A stretch of DNA of 64,000 bases from Bacterioplanes sp965233665 (GCA_965233665.1 CBDDTG010000009.1:1-64000); one strand, 5' to 3'. Shown: positions 9,837 through 18,790, counted from the stretch's first letter. Program-made: numbers and translations. The notes: generated by a model from the sequence alone, not told the origin.

Positions 9837-9870
9837 AAAAAGGCCGACTCAAATGAGTCGGCCTTTTTTA
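9837..9870 (+). terminator. Rho-independent terminator after tRNA-Ser
   Basis: AAAAAGGCCGACTC and GAGTCGGCCTTTTTT form a perfect stem around a short AAAT loop. The A and T runs make it usable on both strands, so it may also stop the small leftward gene that ends at 9897. Confidence 0.9.
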
Positions 9871-9896
9871 TGCTCAATTTCTTATGCTTTCTGCCA

Positions 9897-10049
9897 TCAG
9901 CGCAAAGCACTCGACAGCGCCAGCACCAGAACACCACCGCACCACATTGCCATCAATGCGACGGCCAGCCACTCCGCTTTCACAATGCGAGACACCACGC
10001 AGGGTCGCGCCAGGGCATTTTTCAGCGTTTGCAGGGTACGCTCAGACAC
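9897..10049 (-). CDS. Small single-span membrane protein, unknown
   Basis: I do not recognise this protein. A GTG at 10049 has an excellent ribosome site (GGAG seven bases upstream), which I prefer to the longer in-frame ATG at 10091. It gives 50 residues: a basic N-terminal half (SERTLQTLKNALARP) and one hydrophobic segment near the C-terminus (WLAVALMAMWCGGVLVLAL). It ends just before the bidirectional terminator at 9837-9870. Confidence 0.5.
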   Translation of the reverse strand: MSERTLQTLKNALARPCVVSRIVKAEWLAVALMAMWCGGVLVLALSSALR

Positions 10050-10174
10050 CTTATGTCTCCACCAGTGTAGATAGTGACAAGATGCACTCACGCAAAGCCA
10101 TTGCCTACTGGCTTTGCGTAGCGACTTGTATCGAGCTGTGTACCTCGTGTTACCAAATTGTAAGCAGGGTGCTT

Positions 10175-11099
10175 TTAGGCTTGCTCCAGCATGACGCGGA
10201 TAAACTGATCAACACTGCGCCCCAAGGCATTCATGTCGTAGCCACCTTCTAAAATGGCGAGCCAAGGGGTGTGGCGGGCGTTGGTGAAGTTGGTGATCCA
10301 TTGCGCAATCCAGCGATAGTCATCGTCTTCTAGGCAAAGCTCTGCCATCGGGTCTTCTCGGTGGGCGTCAAAACAGCTGACACGATGATCAGCTCCGGCG
10401 CAAAGCGGCGTAGCGGCTCGGCCCAGCAGTTTAAAACGGTATCGCGAAATCGCGGCTACCGGCACCTGCTTGCAGGTAGCCATTGACCAAGTTGCTGTAT
10501 TTGTTGGCTTCGTAATGACTGTAAGGGTAGAAGGGGTGCTGAAAGGTAGAGCACAGCAAAAAGCGCACGTCATTTTGCAAAATATCAATGGTGCCATTGC
10601 CTTGGTGGGCATCAAAATCAAGAATGGCGATGCGCTGCAAATGATGGGTTTCTGCCGCTCTCATGGCAGCGACGGCAACATTGTTGAAAAAGCAAAAGCC
10701 CATGCTGCGCTTATGTTCGGCGTGATGCCCTGGTGGGCGACTGGCAACGAAGGCGTTGCGAAACTGTCCGCGCAATATCGCATCAACGGCTTCTGCCGCC
10801 GCCCCGGCAGAGTGGTAAGCCGCCTCCAGGCTGCCGGGCGACATGGGCGTATCTTCATCGACATAAATGCGACCATGCTGTGGTTGAATGAGGGCCAGCT
10901 GGTCAACGTAGCCTGGGCTGTGGGCGCGTAAAATATCTGCGCGGTTAGCCGGGCCGCTTTCACACACCGTCAGCTGCTCCCAGGTGCCCGCATCGCGCAA
11001 TGCATTTTCAATGGCAGTAATTCGCAGGGCGTGCTCCGGATGATCGTCTCCGGTGGCGTGAGAAAAATGCTGATGAAAGCAAAAGTAAGCAGTCGACAT
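10175..11099 (-). pseudogene. Histone deacetylase-family hydrolase (class II type), two frameshifts
   Basis: Zinc amidohydrolase of the HDAC/AcuC/acetylpolyamine amidohydrolase superfamily. From the start at 11099 the N-terminus is MSTAYFCFHQHFSHATGDDH. The catalytic pair is RPPGHHAEH, the metal site DFDAHQGNG, and the C-terminus has ILEGGYDMNAL. The frame breaks near 10437 (after AGAGSRDFAIPF) and again near 10380, just before the second metal Asp (FDAHREDP). With both repaired the protein is about 308 residues, the normal length. Sequence error is possible, as in the first 3 kb, but true inactivation is not excluded. The neighbour patZ also concerns protein acylation, so a linked role is a loose inference. 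Confidence 0.85.
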
Positions 11100-11165
11100 A
11101 GGGCATAACATTCCTGTTTTGTGACAGTGTACTGGCCTGTCAGGGCTTTAAAAAGCCACAAATTA

Positions 11166-11193
11166 TTCGACAATAGGCGCATTCCGCTATGAT
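11166..11193 (+). promoter_or_regulatory. Sigma-70 promoter upstream of patZ
   Basis: TTCGAC (11166-11171), a 16-base spacer and TATGAT (11188-11193). It drives the short reading frame at 11224 and patZ. Confidence 0.6.
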
Positions 11194-11223
11194 GCGCAGG
11201 AATGCATTCAATCAGGACTGATC

Positions 11224-11325
11224 GTGCTCGACTTTGCCTTGGGTCATGATGACTTAATCGCAGATGGCGACACTGTTGATCGATTGGCTGATGAATGCCT
11301 GGGCCTGATTCCAACCGCCAGCTAA
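11224..11325 (+). CDS. 33-residue reading frame upstream of patZ
   Basis: A GTG at 11224 with AGGA six bases upstream opens a frame coding MLDFALGHDDLIADGDTVDR and 13 more residues, ending at TAA 11325, 16 bases before the patZ ATG. It follows a good promoter, so it is probably translated. It could be a leader peptide that affects patZ translation or a remnant of an acyl-CoA dehydrogenase N-terminus, which it vaguely resembles. No function is assigned. Confidence 0.4.
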   Translation: MLDFALGHDDLIADGDTVDRLADECLGLIPTAS

Positions 11326-11341
11326 AGGACATCGACGCGCT

Positions 11342-14056
11342 ATGGGTACCCGTTCACTGGAGCACTTTTTTAACCCTAAAAGCATTGCCGTGATTGGCGC
11401 TTCCGAGCGTGACGGCAGCTTGGGCGGTGCCATTGTGCGCAACCTGCTCGATAATCACTTCGGCGGTGCCATCATTCCGATTAACTCGCGCGGTTATGAC
11501 TCTGTGTTCGGCTTGAAGGCGTTGTCGCGCATCAGCCAGCTGACAGATGCGCCCGACGTGGCCATCATTTGTACGCCAGCCGAAACCGTTCCCAAAATTC
11601 TTAAACAGCTGCATCAGTTAGGAGTAGCGGCAGCCATGGTGCTGACAGGGGGCATTGCCCGAGCCCGCTCCTGGCAGTTTCGGCCCAGCTCTGAGCGTTT
11701 GGAGCAAATGATTGCACAAACGCGCATGCGCATTCTTGGGCCTGATTGCCTGGGCGTGATTGTGCCAGGCCGACAGCTAAACGCCTCGTTTCTGCACGTG
11801 CCGGTACGCAAAGGCAGCATTGCTTACATCGGTCAGTCCGGCACGTTGGCCTCTAGCGTTATGGACTGGGCTTATAGTCGCAACATCGGTTTTTCTCATG
11901 TATTAACGCTGGGCAAAAGCCAAGACGTTAGCCTTGCCGATATCATTGATTACATTGTGCAAGAGCCGCACGTACGCACCTTGTTGATTCAGCTCGATGA
12001 AATCGGGTCAGGCAAAACCTTGTTACGCGCCCTGCGTGCGGCTTCCCGTCACAAGCTGGTATTGGCGGTAAAAAGCAATCGCTTTGCCGACAGTCCGCTC
12101 AATCGTATTCCCACGCCGAAAGGCTTAATCAGCCGTGATCAACTCATCGATGAAACCCTGGCACGGGCAGGGGTGTTGCGGGTGTCAGCAACGGACGAGC
12201 TGTTCGACTGCGTCGATGCGCTCTCCCGGCGCCGAGAAGGCTTTGGGCGACGCTTGGCCATTATTGCCAATGGTCGCGGGCCGGCTATTTTGGGGCTCGA
12301 TCGGTTGCGACATGACAAGGGCAAGCTGGCCGAACTCAGCGAAGAAACGCGCACCCATCTGCGCGGCTTGCTGCCAGAATACGTGCGCACCGATAACCCA
12401 GTGCTGCTCAACCCAGAGTTAAACCCCAAGCAACTGACCGCTGTGACGACCACGTTATTGCGTGACCGTCAGGTCGATGCGGTACTGGTGATCTACATTC
12501 CCAGCTTGGGCTCTGATGCGCTGGCCAATGCCGAAGAGCTGGTGCGAGTGGCGAAAAACAGCAACAAGACCATTCTCACCAGTTGGATGGGCGAGTATTC
12601 CGTCGAGCGCGCGCGCGAGTTATTTGATCGCCACGCCATTCCCACCTTCGATACGCCCGATAACGCCATTAAATCGTACATGTACATGGTGCAGCATCAG
12701 CGCACCCAGGACTTATTACGAGAGACGCCGCAAAGCCTGGAAATCCCCATGTCCAGCGCCTGTCGTGAATTGGGCGAAGAGATTCGTTCGCACCATCGGC
12801 CGGGGGACTTCTTGCCGCCCAATGACGCTTGGCGTCTGCTGGAAGCCTATGGCTTCCCCTATGCCGAGAGCCGTTTTTTTCGCAGTCGTAAAGAGTTTCA
12901 GGCCATGGCAGAGCAGGTGCCAGGGCCTTGGGTATTGCGCGTACATCATCAGCGTTATTTGTACCCGTTTGCTTACGGGGCCAACCCACGTGAGCGTTTG
13001 CGCAGCGTGGCGCGCGACCTTCACAAAGTAGAAGACATCGCGCCAGCGGCCGATCGCTTGGAAGCCAAGATTCACGAAACCTTTCCCGACAGCCCAGTGT
13101 TGGGCTACACCCTGCAAACCATGCATCGCGCCATGGATAACTTGCAGTTTTCCTTTGGCATTGGCCGCGACAGCGAGCTTGGGCCGTATTTGTTTTTTGG
13201 TGGTGGCGGCACCACCGCCGATATTTTGTCCGACCGCCAAGTTGCCTTGCCACCGTTGAATGCCAACCTGGCCAAACAGCTGATTAAACGCAGCCATTTT
13301 TATCAGGTGCTGCGTGAGCGCTCGGAGGACATCAAGCGCGAACTGGTGACGCTAGAGCGCTGGCTGGTAGCACTGTCGCACATTGCGTTAAACCACCCCT
13401 GGCTATCGGGCTTGGAGGTAAACGCCATACGCCAGCAAGTCGGCCGCTACTTGGCCATTGGTGTGGCAGCAGAAACGGGGGTGTCGATCAAGAGCGCTAT
13501 TCAGCCTTACCCGCTCGAGCTGGAGACGCACTACACCAGCCCACGCGAGCATCGCTATGTGATGCGCCCAATTCGTGCCGAAGACGAGCCTGCGCTGGAG
13601 TCGTTTTATCAGCGCTTGAGCCCTGAATCGCTGCGACTGCGCTTTTTCTCAGCCCGGCGCCAGTTTGACCATAAAGAGCTGGCTCGCTTTACCCAGATAG
13701 ACTACGACCGTGAAATGGCCTTCGTTGCCCTGCGAGAGCAAGCTTTATACGGCGTTGTTAGGGTATGGATTGATCCAGATGACGTCACCGCTGAGTTTGC
13801 AGTGATCATTGATGACAATTGTCGCGGTGAAGGGCTGGGTAGGGCGCTGATGGATACCATCATCAACTACCTGACGGAGCGTGGTGTGCTGCAAATTTAT
13901 GGTACGGTCTTACCGCACAATCGTGGCATGCTGAGCTTGGCCGAAAGGCTCGGTTTTAGTCGTCAAAACAACCCTGATGAAGGGGTGGTAGAAGTCGGTA
14001 AGTTATTGAATCCATTGAAATACAGCTGGCAACGCAAGCGCATGTACCCGCTGTAA
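11342..14056 (+). CDS. patZ: Protein lysine acetyltransferase PatZ-type (acyl-CoA synthetase-like + GNAT)
   Basis: Acetylates lysines such as the catalytic one of acetyl-CoA synthetase, using acetyl-CoA. The 904 residues hold an NDP-forming acyl-CoA synthetase alpha/beta part (CoA-binding Rossmann start SLEHFFNPKSIAVIGAS; ATP-grasp-like region over ~490-710) and a GNAT domain over ~740-885 with the acetyl-CoA loop CRGEGLGRAL. E. coli PatZ (YfiQ) has 886 residues and the same order. In this family the synthetase part is thought to be regulatory rather than catalytic. It is followed by a promoter and the gacA operon on the same strand. Confidence 0.9.
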   Translation: MGTRSLEHFFNPKSIAVIGASERDGSLGGAIVRNLLDNHFGGAIIPINSRGYDSVFGLKALSRISQLTDAPDVAIICTPAETVPKILKQLHQLGVAAAMVLTGGIARARSWQFRPSSERLEQMIAQTRMRILGPDCLGVIVPGRQLNASFLHVPVRKGSIAYIGQSGTLASSVMDWAYSRNIGFSHVLTLGKSQDVSLADIIDYIVQEPHVRTLLIQLDEIGSGKTLLRALRAASRHKLVLAVKSNRFADSPLNRIPTPKGLISRDQLIDETLARAGVLRVSATDELFDCVDALSRRREGFGRRLAIIANGRGPAILGLDRLRHDKGKLAELSEETRTHLRGLLPEYVRTDNPVLLNPELNPKQLTAVTTTLLRDRQVDAVLVIYIPSLGSDALANAEELVRVAKNSNKTILTSWMGEYSVERARELFDRHAIPTFDTPDNAIKSYMYMVQHQRTQDLLRETPQSLEIPMSSACRELGEEIRSHHRPGDFLPPNDAWRLLEAYGFPYAESRFFRSRKEFQAMAEQVPGPWVLRVHHQRYLYPFAYGANPRERLRSVARDLHKVEDIAPAADRLEAKIHETFPDSPVLGYTLQTMHRAMDNLQFSFGIGRDSELGPYLFFGGGGTTADILSDRQVALPPLNANLAKQLIKRSHFYQVLRERSEDIKRELVTLERWLVALSHIALNHPWLSGLEVNAIRQQVGRYLAIGVAAETGVSIKSAIQPYPLELETHYTSPREHRYVMRPIRAEDEPALESFYQRLSPESLRLRFFSARRQFDHKELARFTQIDYDREMAFVALREQALYGVVRVWIDPDDVTAEFAVIIDDNCRGEGLGRALMDTIINYLTERGVLQIYGTVLPHNRGMLSLAERLGFSRQNNPDEGVVEVGKLLNPLKYSWQRKRMYPL

Positions 14057-14083
14057 TTGGTCTGCTATATTGCGGACTATAAT
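14057..14083 (+). promoter_or_regulatory. Promoter of the gacA-uvrC-pgsA operon
   Basis: A perfect TATAAT -10 at 14078-14083 with a weaker TTGGTC at 14057-14062 (15-base spacer). It lies 93 bases before the chosen gacA start. Confidence 0.5.
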
Positions 14084-14175
14084 AACAACGTCACAGTGAA
14101 ATGACGCAAAACTAAAGCGGTTTCAGCCAGGGCAGAAAGCCCATGCTGATGCCCATGATTTTCAAGGGGTCAAAC

Positions 14176-14817
14176 TTGATACGGGTGCTTGTTGTTGATG
14201 ACCATGAGCTGGTGCGCTCGGGTATTTCGCGTCTATTGTCCGACAGCAAGGGAATCGAAGTGATCGGCCAGGCGGCCAGCGGCGAAGATGCAGTGCAGTG
14301 GGTGCGTAACGACGCGCCAGACGTCATTTTGATGGACATTCATATGCCGGGTATCGGCGGCATGGAAGCCACGCGCAAGATTTTACGCAGCCATCCCGAT
14401 GTGCACGTCATTGCCGTAACCGCGTTGGACGACAACCCCTACGCCGCACGCTTAATGCAGGCCGGCGCCTCGGGTTATATCACCAAAGGCGCCGACGCCA
14501 GTGAAATGATTACCGCCATCATGAAAGTGCGCTCCGGGCAAAAATACATCTCACCTGAGATCGCCCAGCGCATGGCCTTAAAACCTTTTCAAGAAGATCA
14601 AAAATCGCCCTTCGATGAGCTGTCCGAGCGCGAAATGCAAATCGCCTTGATGATCGTTGGCTGCCAAAAAGTGGCGGACATCAGTGAAAAATTGTTCCTC
14701 AGCCCGAAAACAGTAAACAGCTATCGCTACCGGATTTTTGATAAACTCGACATTTCCAGCGATGTAGAGCTGGCACTGCTGGCCATGCGTCATGGCCTGG
14801 TGAACCCAGCCAGTTGA
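14176..14817 (+). CDS. gacA: Response regulator GacA/UvrY
   Basis: DNA-binding regulator paired with the GacS/BarA kinase; it activates small RNAs that titrate CsrA/RsmA. I place the start at TTG 14176, because AAGGGG lies six bases upstream and the product then begins MIRVLVVDDHELVRSGI and has 213 residues, the family length. An upstream ATG at 14143 would add 11 unlike residues. The receiver phospho-acceptor is Asp54 (VILMDIHMPG). The C-terminal LuxR-type helix-turn-helix is ELSEREMQIALMIVGCQKVA then LFLSPKTVNSYRYRIFDKL. It precedes uvrC as in E. coli and Pseudomonas. Confidence 0.94.
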   Translation: MIRVLVVDDHELVRSGISRLLSDSKGIEVIGQAASGEDAVQWVRNDAPDVILMDIHMPGIGGMEATRKILRSHPDVHVIAVTALDDNPYAARLMQAGASGYITKGADASEMITAIMKVRSGQKYISPEIAQRMALKPFQEDQKSPFDELSEREMQIALMIVGCQKVADISEKLFLSPKTVNSYRYRIFDKLDISSDVELALLAMRHGLVNPAS

Positions 14818-14821
14818 GGAT

Positions 14822-16651
14822 ATGTCCGAGTTTGATATTCCGGCCTTTTTAAGCAACTTAACTCGTCGCGCTGGCGTCTATCGGATGTATGACGCGGACG
14901 GCGAGCTGTTGTATGTGGGCAAAGCCAAACACCTTAAAAACCGCGTTTCTAGCTACTTTCGTGCCCGCGGCCTCAATGCCAAAACTGTGGCGCTTGTGAG
15001 TCGCATTGCACGCATTGAGGTGACGGTTACCGGCAGCGAGGCGGAAGCTCTGCTGCTGGAACAAACGCTGATCAAGCGACACCGGCCGCCCTACAACATT
15101 TTACTAAAAGACGATCGGTCGTACCCGTATTTACATTTGTCGCAGCACGATTACCCTATGCTCAGCTACCGCCGCGGCAAACGCCGGGGCAGTGGGCGCT
15201 TCTTTGGCCCATACCCGAACTCTGGTGCGGTGCGTGAAGCGCTCAATCATATGCAAAAGCTGTTTTTGCTGCGCTCCTGTGAAGACAGCTACTTCAACCA
15301 CCGCAGTCGGCCCTGTCTGCAGTACGAAATTCGCCGTTGCTCAGGCCCTTGTGTCGGTCACATCAGTGCCAGCGATTATCAACGCGATGTCGAGCATGCC
15401 GTACTGTTTTTACAAGGCAAAAACCGTGAGCTGACGGCCGAGCTGCAACAAGACATGCAGCAGGCGGCGGAGGGGTTGCAGTTTGAACGGGCAGGCGAGC
15501 TGCGCGATCAGATCGATTTATTACGCCGCATTCAGGAAAAACAGAATGTGGATGCCGACAAAGGTGATGCCGATGCCTGGGCTTTGGTGCACTGGCAGGG
15601 AGTAGGTTGTCTGCATCGATTGAGTTTTCGTCGCGGCCGACTGGTTAACAGCCAGAACTTTTTCCCGGATAATCCCGCCGGCTTGGACGATGACGAGTTG
15701 CTGGCCGAATACTTAAGCCAGTTTTATCTCGGTGGCCACGCGCCAGAGGGCATTCCCCGCGACATCATCGCCGATATCGACACTGATGCCATGGCGGTGG
15801 TACTGGAAGCGCTGCAGCTAGAAAGCCAAAAACGTGCTCGTCATGTACGCGGCGTGCGCGGCCAGCCAAGGCCATGGCTGCATATGGCGCAAGAAAATGC
15901 TCGCACAGGCGCGCAAAACCATATTTCAGCGGCGCAAGCAGCGCGCCACAAATTGACGCAAGTGCAAACTCTGTTGCGGCTGAACAAAACGCCACAGCGC
16001 ATTGAGTGTTTTGACATTTCGCACGCGCAAGGGGAAGCTACCTTCGCCTCCTGCGTGGTCTATGACCACGAAGGGCTGAACAAATCGCGCTATCGCCGCT
16101 TTGGCATCAAAGGCGTCGCGGCAGGCGATGACTACGCCGCGCTGGAGCAGGCGGTGCGACGCCATTTGACGCGTTTGAGTGAGCAACAAGATTGTCCAGA
16201 TCTGCTGTTGATCGACGGTGGCCAAGGGCAGATTGGCCGCATTCAAGCCCTGCTGGATGAGATGCAGCTGAATGAGGTGCAAGCCTTTGGCATATCCAAA
16301 GGTGAGACGCGAAAATCTGGCTGGGAGTTTTTATGGCAAGCGGGCAATCGCCAGCCGATCATTCCCGACGCCCACGATGAAGGGTTTCGGCTGTTGCAAT
16401 GGGTGCGCGACGAAGCCCACCGCTTTGCCATTACCGGCCATCGTAAAGCGCGCGCCAAGAGCCGTGGGCGCTCGGGCATTGAGGCCTTGCCGGGCGTTGG
16501 CCCGAAACGGCGCAAGGCCTTGCTGCTGCATTTTGGCAGTCTGAAAAACATGAGCGGTGCCGCACGTGAGGAAATTGCCCGCGTGCCCGGCATCAGCAAC
16601 AAACTGGCAGAACAAATCTTTGCTCACCTGCATGGCGAGCCACAGGAGTAA
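14822..16651 (+). CDS. uvrC: UvrABC excinuclease subunit C
   Basis: Makes both incisions in nucleotide excision repair. The 609-residue protein has an N-terminal GIY-YIG nuclease (RRAGVYRMYDADGELLYVGK), a central UvrB-interacting UVR motif (LQFERAGELRDQIDLLRRI), the UvrC RNase H-like nuclease region (IECFDISHAQGEATFASCVV; DLLLIDGGQGQIGRI) and C-terminal helix-hairpin-helix motifs (EALPGVGPKRRKALL, ARVPGISNKLAEQIF). It starts four bases after gacA. Confidence 0.97.
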   Translation: MSEFDIPAFLSNLTRRAGVYRMYDADGELLYVGKAKHLKNRVSSYFRARGLNAKTVALVSRIARIEVTVTGSEAEALLLEQTLIKRHRPPYNILLKDDRSYPYLHLSQHDYPMLSYRRGKRRGSGRFFGPYPNSGAVREALNHMQKLFLLRSCEDSYFNHRSRPCLQYEIRRCSGPCVGHISASDYQRDVEHAVLFLQGKNRELTAELQQDMQQAAEGLQFERAGELRDQIDLLRRIQEKQNVDADKGDADAWALVHWQGVGCLHRLSFRRGRLVNSQNFFPDNPAGLDDDELLAEYLSQFYLGGHAPEGIPRDIIADIDTDAMAVVLEALQLESQKRARHVRGVRGQPRPWLHMAQENARTGAQNHISAAQAARHKLTQVQTLLRLNKTPQRIECFDISHAQGEATFASCVVYDHEGLNKSRYRRFGIKGVAAGDDYAALEQAVRRHLTRLSEQQDCPDLLLIDGGQGQIGRIQALLDEMQLNEVQAFGISKGETRKSGWEFLWQAGNRQPIIPDAHDEGFRLLQWVRDEAHRFAITGHRKARAKSRGRSGIEALPGVGPKRRKALLLHFGSLKNMSGAAREEIARVPGISNKLAEQIFAHLHGEPQE

Positions 16652-16659
16652 TCACCCGC

Positions 16660-17226
16660 ATGAACCTGCCCAACATTTTGACATTAAGCCGCATTCTGAT
16701 GATTCCGTTGCTGGTGGTGTGCTACTACTGGGCCGGACCGGCAGGCAAGCTGTGGGCGGCAGGGCTGTTCTGTTTGGCTGCCGTGACCGACTGGTTCGAT
16801 GGCTACCTGGCGCGGCGCTGGAATCAAACCACGCCACTGGGGGCATTTCTCGACCCGGTAGCCGACAAACTCATCGTCTCTGTGGCGCTGATTCTCTTGG
16901 TCGAGTCACATGCCTCTTTGTGGCTCACCATACCAGCGACCATCATCGTCGGGCGTGAGATTGTGATTTCAGCCTTGCGCGAGTGGATGGCCGAGCTGGG
17001 TAAGCGCGCCAATATTGCGGTCTCCAACGTCGGCAAAGTCAAAACCGCCATGCAAATGGGGGCCATCACCATTTTGCTGGTCGCTGAGCTGCACACCTGG
17101 CTCGACTGGATTGGCCTGGCACTGATATACGGCGCTGCGGTGCTGACCATTTGGTCGATGCTGGTGTATCTGAAAGCAGCCTGGCCGCATTTGGCTGCCG
17201 GTGTTGAACCCAACTCAGCCAAATAA
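16660..17226 (+). CDS. pgsA: CDP-diacylglycerol-glycerol-3-phosphate 3-phosphatidyltransferase
   Basis: Inner-membrane enzyme that makes phosphatidylglycerol phosphate. The 188-residue protein carries the full CDP-alcohol phosphotransferase signature: DG at 16797, AR, G, and the paired Asp of FLDPVADKL. Several membrane helices are evident. It is the last gene of the gacA-uvrC-pgsA run and is followed by a hairpin. Confidence 0.96.
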   Translation: MNLPNILTLSRILMIPLLVVCYYWAGPAGKLWAAGLFCLAAVTDWFDGYLARRWNQTTPLGAFLDPVADKLIVSVALILLVESHASLWLTIPATIIVGREIVISALREWMAELGKRANIAVSNVGKVKTAMQMGAITILLVAELHTWLDWIGLALIYGAAVLTIWSMLVYLKAAWPHLAAGVEPNSAK

Positions 17227-17247
17227 AGCGCCCTTGTTGCCAAAAAC

Positions 17248-17275
17248 CGCCGCTTTATATGTATGTAAAGCGGCG
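17248..17275. terminator. Hairpin after pgsA
   Basis: CGCCGCTTTA and TAAAGCGGCG form a perfect 10-bp stem with an 8-base loop. An A run precedes it, so the U tract is on the minus-strand transcript. It is probably a weak terminator for pgsA. Confidence 0.55.
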
Positions 17276-17336
17276 TTCGATATTTGATCGATTTTTAAAA
17301 AATGCGGCTAAGTGCCTAAAAAGTAAGAAAAAACGC

Positions 17337-17364
17337 TTGACGCACCAAGCTCAATCATTACAAT
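17337..17364 (+). promoter_or_regulatory. Promoter of the tRNA-Gly/Cys/Leu cluster
   Basis: TTGACG (17337-17342), a 16-base spacer and TACAAT (17359-17364). The first tRNA begins 13 bases downstream. Confidence 0.75.
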
Positions 17365-17377
17365 GCGCAGCACTAAC

Positions 17378-17453
17378 GCGGGAATAGCTCAGTTGGTAGA
17401 GCACAACCTTGCCAAGGTTGGGGTCGCGAGTTCGAATCTCGTTTCCCGCTCCA
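17378..17453 (+). tRNA. tRNA-Gly (anticodon GCC)
   Basis: A 76-base cloverleaf: acceptor GCGGGAA/TTCCCGC, D arm AGCTCAGTTGGTAGAGC, anticodon loop TTGCCAA, T loop TTCGAAT and an encoded CCA. Confidence 0.97.
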
Positions 17454-17476
17454 ATTCATCATCAAATGATGAATCA

Positions 17477-17550
17477 GGCGCGATAGCAAAGTGGTTATGC
17501 CGCGGATTGCAAATCCGCTGACGCCGGTTCGATTCCGGCTCGCGCCTCCA
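17477..17550 (+). tRNA. tRNA-Cys (anticodon GCA)
   Basis: A 74-base cloverleaf: acceptor GGCGCGA/TCGCGCC, anticodon loop TTGCAAA, T loop TTCGATT, encoded CCA. Confidence 0.96.
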
Positions 17551-17605
17551 CATTCTGCGTAAAGCACATACTCTGTGCTCATTTCCCTCAGGAAGCGCAC
17601 ACTCA

Positions 17606-17692
17606 GCCCGAGTGGTGGAATTGGTAGACACAGGAGACTTAAAATCTCCCGACCTAACGGTCGTGCCGGTTCAAGTCCGGCCTCGGGCACCA
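17606..17692 (+). tRNA. tRNA-Leu (anticodon TAA), likely prophage attachment site
   Basis: An 87-base type II tRNA: acceptor GCCCGAG/CTCGGGC, anticodon loop CTTAAAA, long variable arm, T loop TTCAAGT, encoded CCA. The phage integrase gene lies 109 bases past its 3' end, so its 3' half is probably the attachment core. Confidence 0.96.
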
Positions 17693-17739
17693 TCTATAGC
17701 AAGACCTCCAGCGATAGCACTTACTAACTAAAAGTTGCC

Positions 17740-17792
17740 TTCCGAATATTTCCGAAAACCCTTTCCGAATATCCAGTATGTACAAATGTACA
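17740..17792. repeat. Repeats between tRNA-Leu and int (candidate integrase/excisionase sites)
   Basis: TTCCGAATAT occurs at 17740 and 17763, and the related TTCCGAAAAC at 17750. Just beyond is TGTACAAATGTACA (17779-17792). Direct repeats spaced 10 and 13 bases apart beside an attachment site fit arm-type recombinase or accessory-factor sites, by inference. Confidence 0.5.
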
Positions 17793-17800
17793 GTCGAAGC

Positions 17801-18790
17801 TCACTCATGGCTGCTCACAACGGGTACTTTGCGGTCGTAAATGGCCACCATTGATTGTGATTTATGACCACTGAATTGCTGCTTATCACCGGTCCAGTCG
17901 CTGATCGATTTAGCCTTAACATCGTGGAAAGTGAAGTCCGTATCCAGGTCTTGATTCAATCCTTTAGCTTTGGTCTTTGCTTTGTTCCAGCGACTGCGGA
18001 ATGCGTCATAAGTGATCGGCTGGCCACGGTCATTACTAATAACTCGAGTAGACGACTGTACGCCGGCCCCTTTTGCGATTTCCAGCGCCTGGCGCAGGCG
18101 AGGGGACCACGCCTTAATCTGGGCTTTGCCTGTTTTGCCTTGCTTAATAAACAAGCCCTCTTCGCGGATGTCGTCCCGTGTCAGCCTTAGAACATCGCTC
18201 ACCCGAGCTGCACAGCAGTAGGAGATTTCGATGATGGCGCGCAGTGTGTCATCCGCCTGCTCGAGGACGGCATAGTATTCAGCGTCCGTTATATAGCGTT
18301 GCCGTGCAGTCTCCGTAAACCGGCGCACGCCTTTGCACGGATTCGCGCCTACCTTGCCTCGCTCATAGGCCCAGCTAAACACCCGAGACATGAACGCCAG
18401 CTCGCGGTTTGCGGTGACCTTGGCTGTCTCGCCGCGCTTGTCCATGTACTGCCGGACGTGCTCAGGCTTGATCGTCTTCGTTGAGACTTTCCCAAACACC
18501 TTGGTCGGCATGCGTGCGTTTTTCTCGTACTGCTTCTGGGTACCGTGGGCTAGGTCCCTGAATGTTTGGCTTTGAAAGAACTCCTCAAACAGAGCCGCAA
18601 CGCTGTCAGACTTCGTCGACGCTTTAATGACTTCCTCATCATACCGCCGGATTACAACAGAGGGCTTTGCACCCAATGGCGCCAGTCGAATGCAGCCGCC
18701 CGAGCTTGGGCGCCACTCGTAAGCGGACTTTCCGCGATAAACCCTGGGAGGCAGCCATGCGTCCTCTGGGTTGCTGCGTTTTCTACCCAT
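17801..18790 (-). CDS. int: Prophage tyrosine integrase
   Basis: Site-specific recombinase that inserts and excises the prophage. It has 329 residues: an N-terminal arm-binding part, a core-binding SAM-like domain (~75-150) and the catalytic domain. Catalytic residues seen are Arg in CCAARVSDVLRLT, Lys in KQGKTGKAQIKAW, HDVKAKS (box II with Lys where many relatives have Arg), SGHKSQS and the nucleophile Tyr in VAIYDRKV. It overlaps the start of the upstream 71-residue gene by one base, so it is read from the leftward operon. Confidence 0.93.
   Translation of the reverse strand: MGRKRSNPEDAWLPPRVYRGKSAYEWRPSSGGCIRLAPLGAKPSVVIRRYDEEVIKASTKSDSVAALFEEFFQSQTFRDLAHGTQKQYEKNARMPTKVFGKVSTKTIKPEHVRQYMDKRGETAKVTANRELAFMSRVFSWAYERGKVGANPCKGVRRFTETARQRYITDAEYYAVLEQADDTLRAIIEISYCCAARVSDVLRLTRDDIREEGLFIKQGKTGKAQIKAWSPRLRQALEIAKGAGVQSSTRVISNDRGQPITYDAFRSRWNKAKTKAKGLNQDLDTDFTFHDVKAKSISDWTGDKQQFSGHKSQSMVAIYDRKVPVVSSHE

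Noticed and set aside
17373..17693. A 106-codon minus-strand frame
   Set aside because: It is the antisense of the tRNA-Gly, tRNA-Cys and tRNA-Leu genes.
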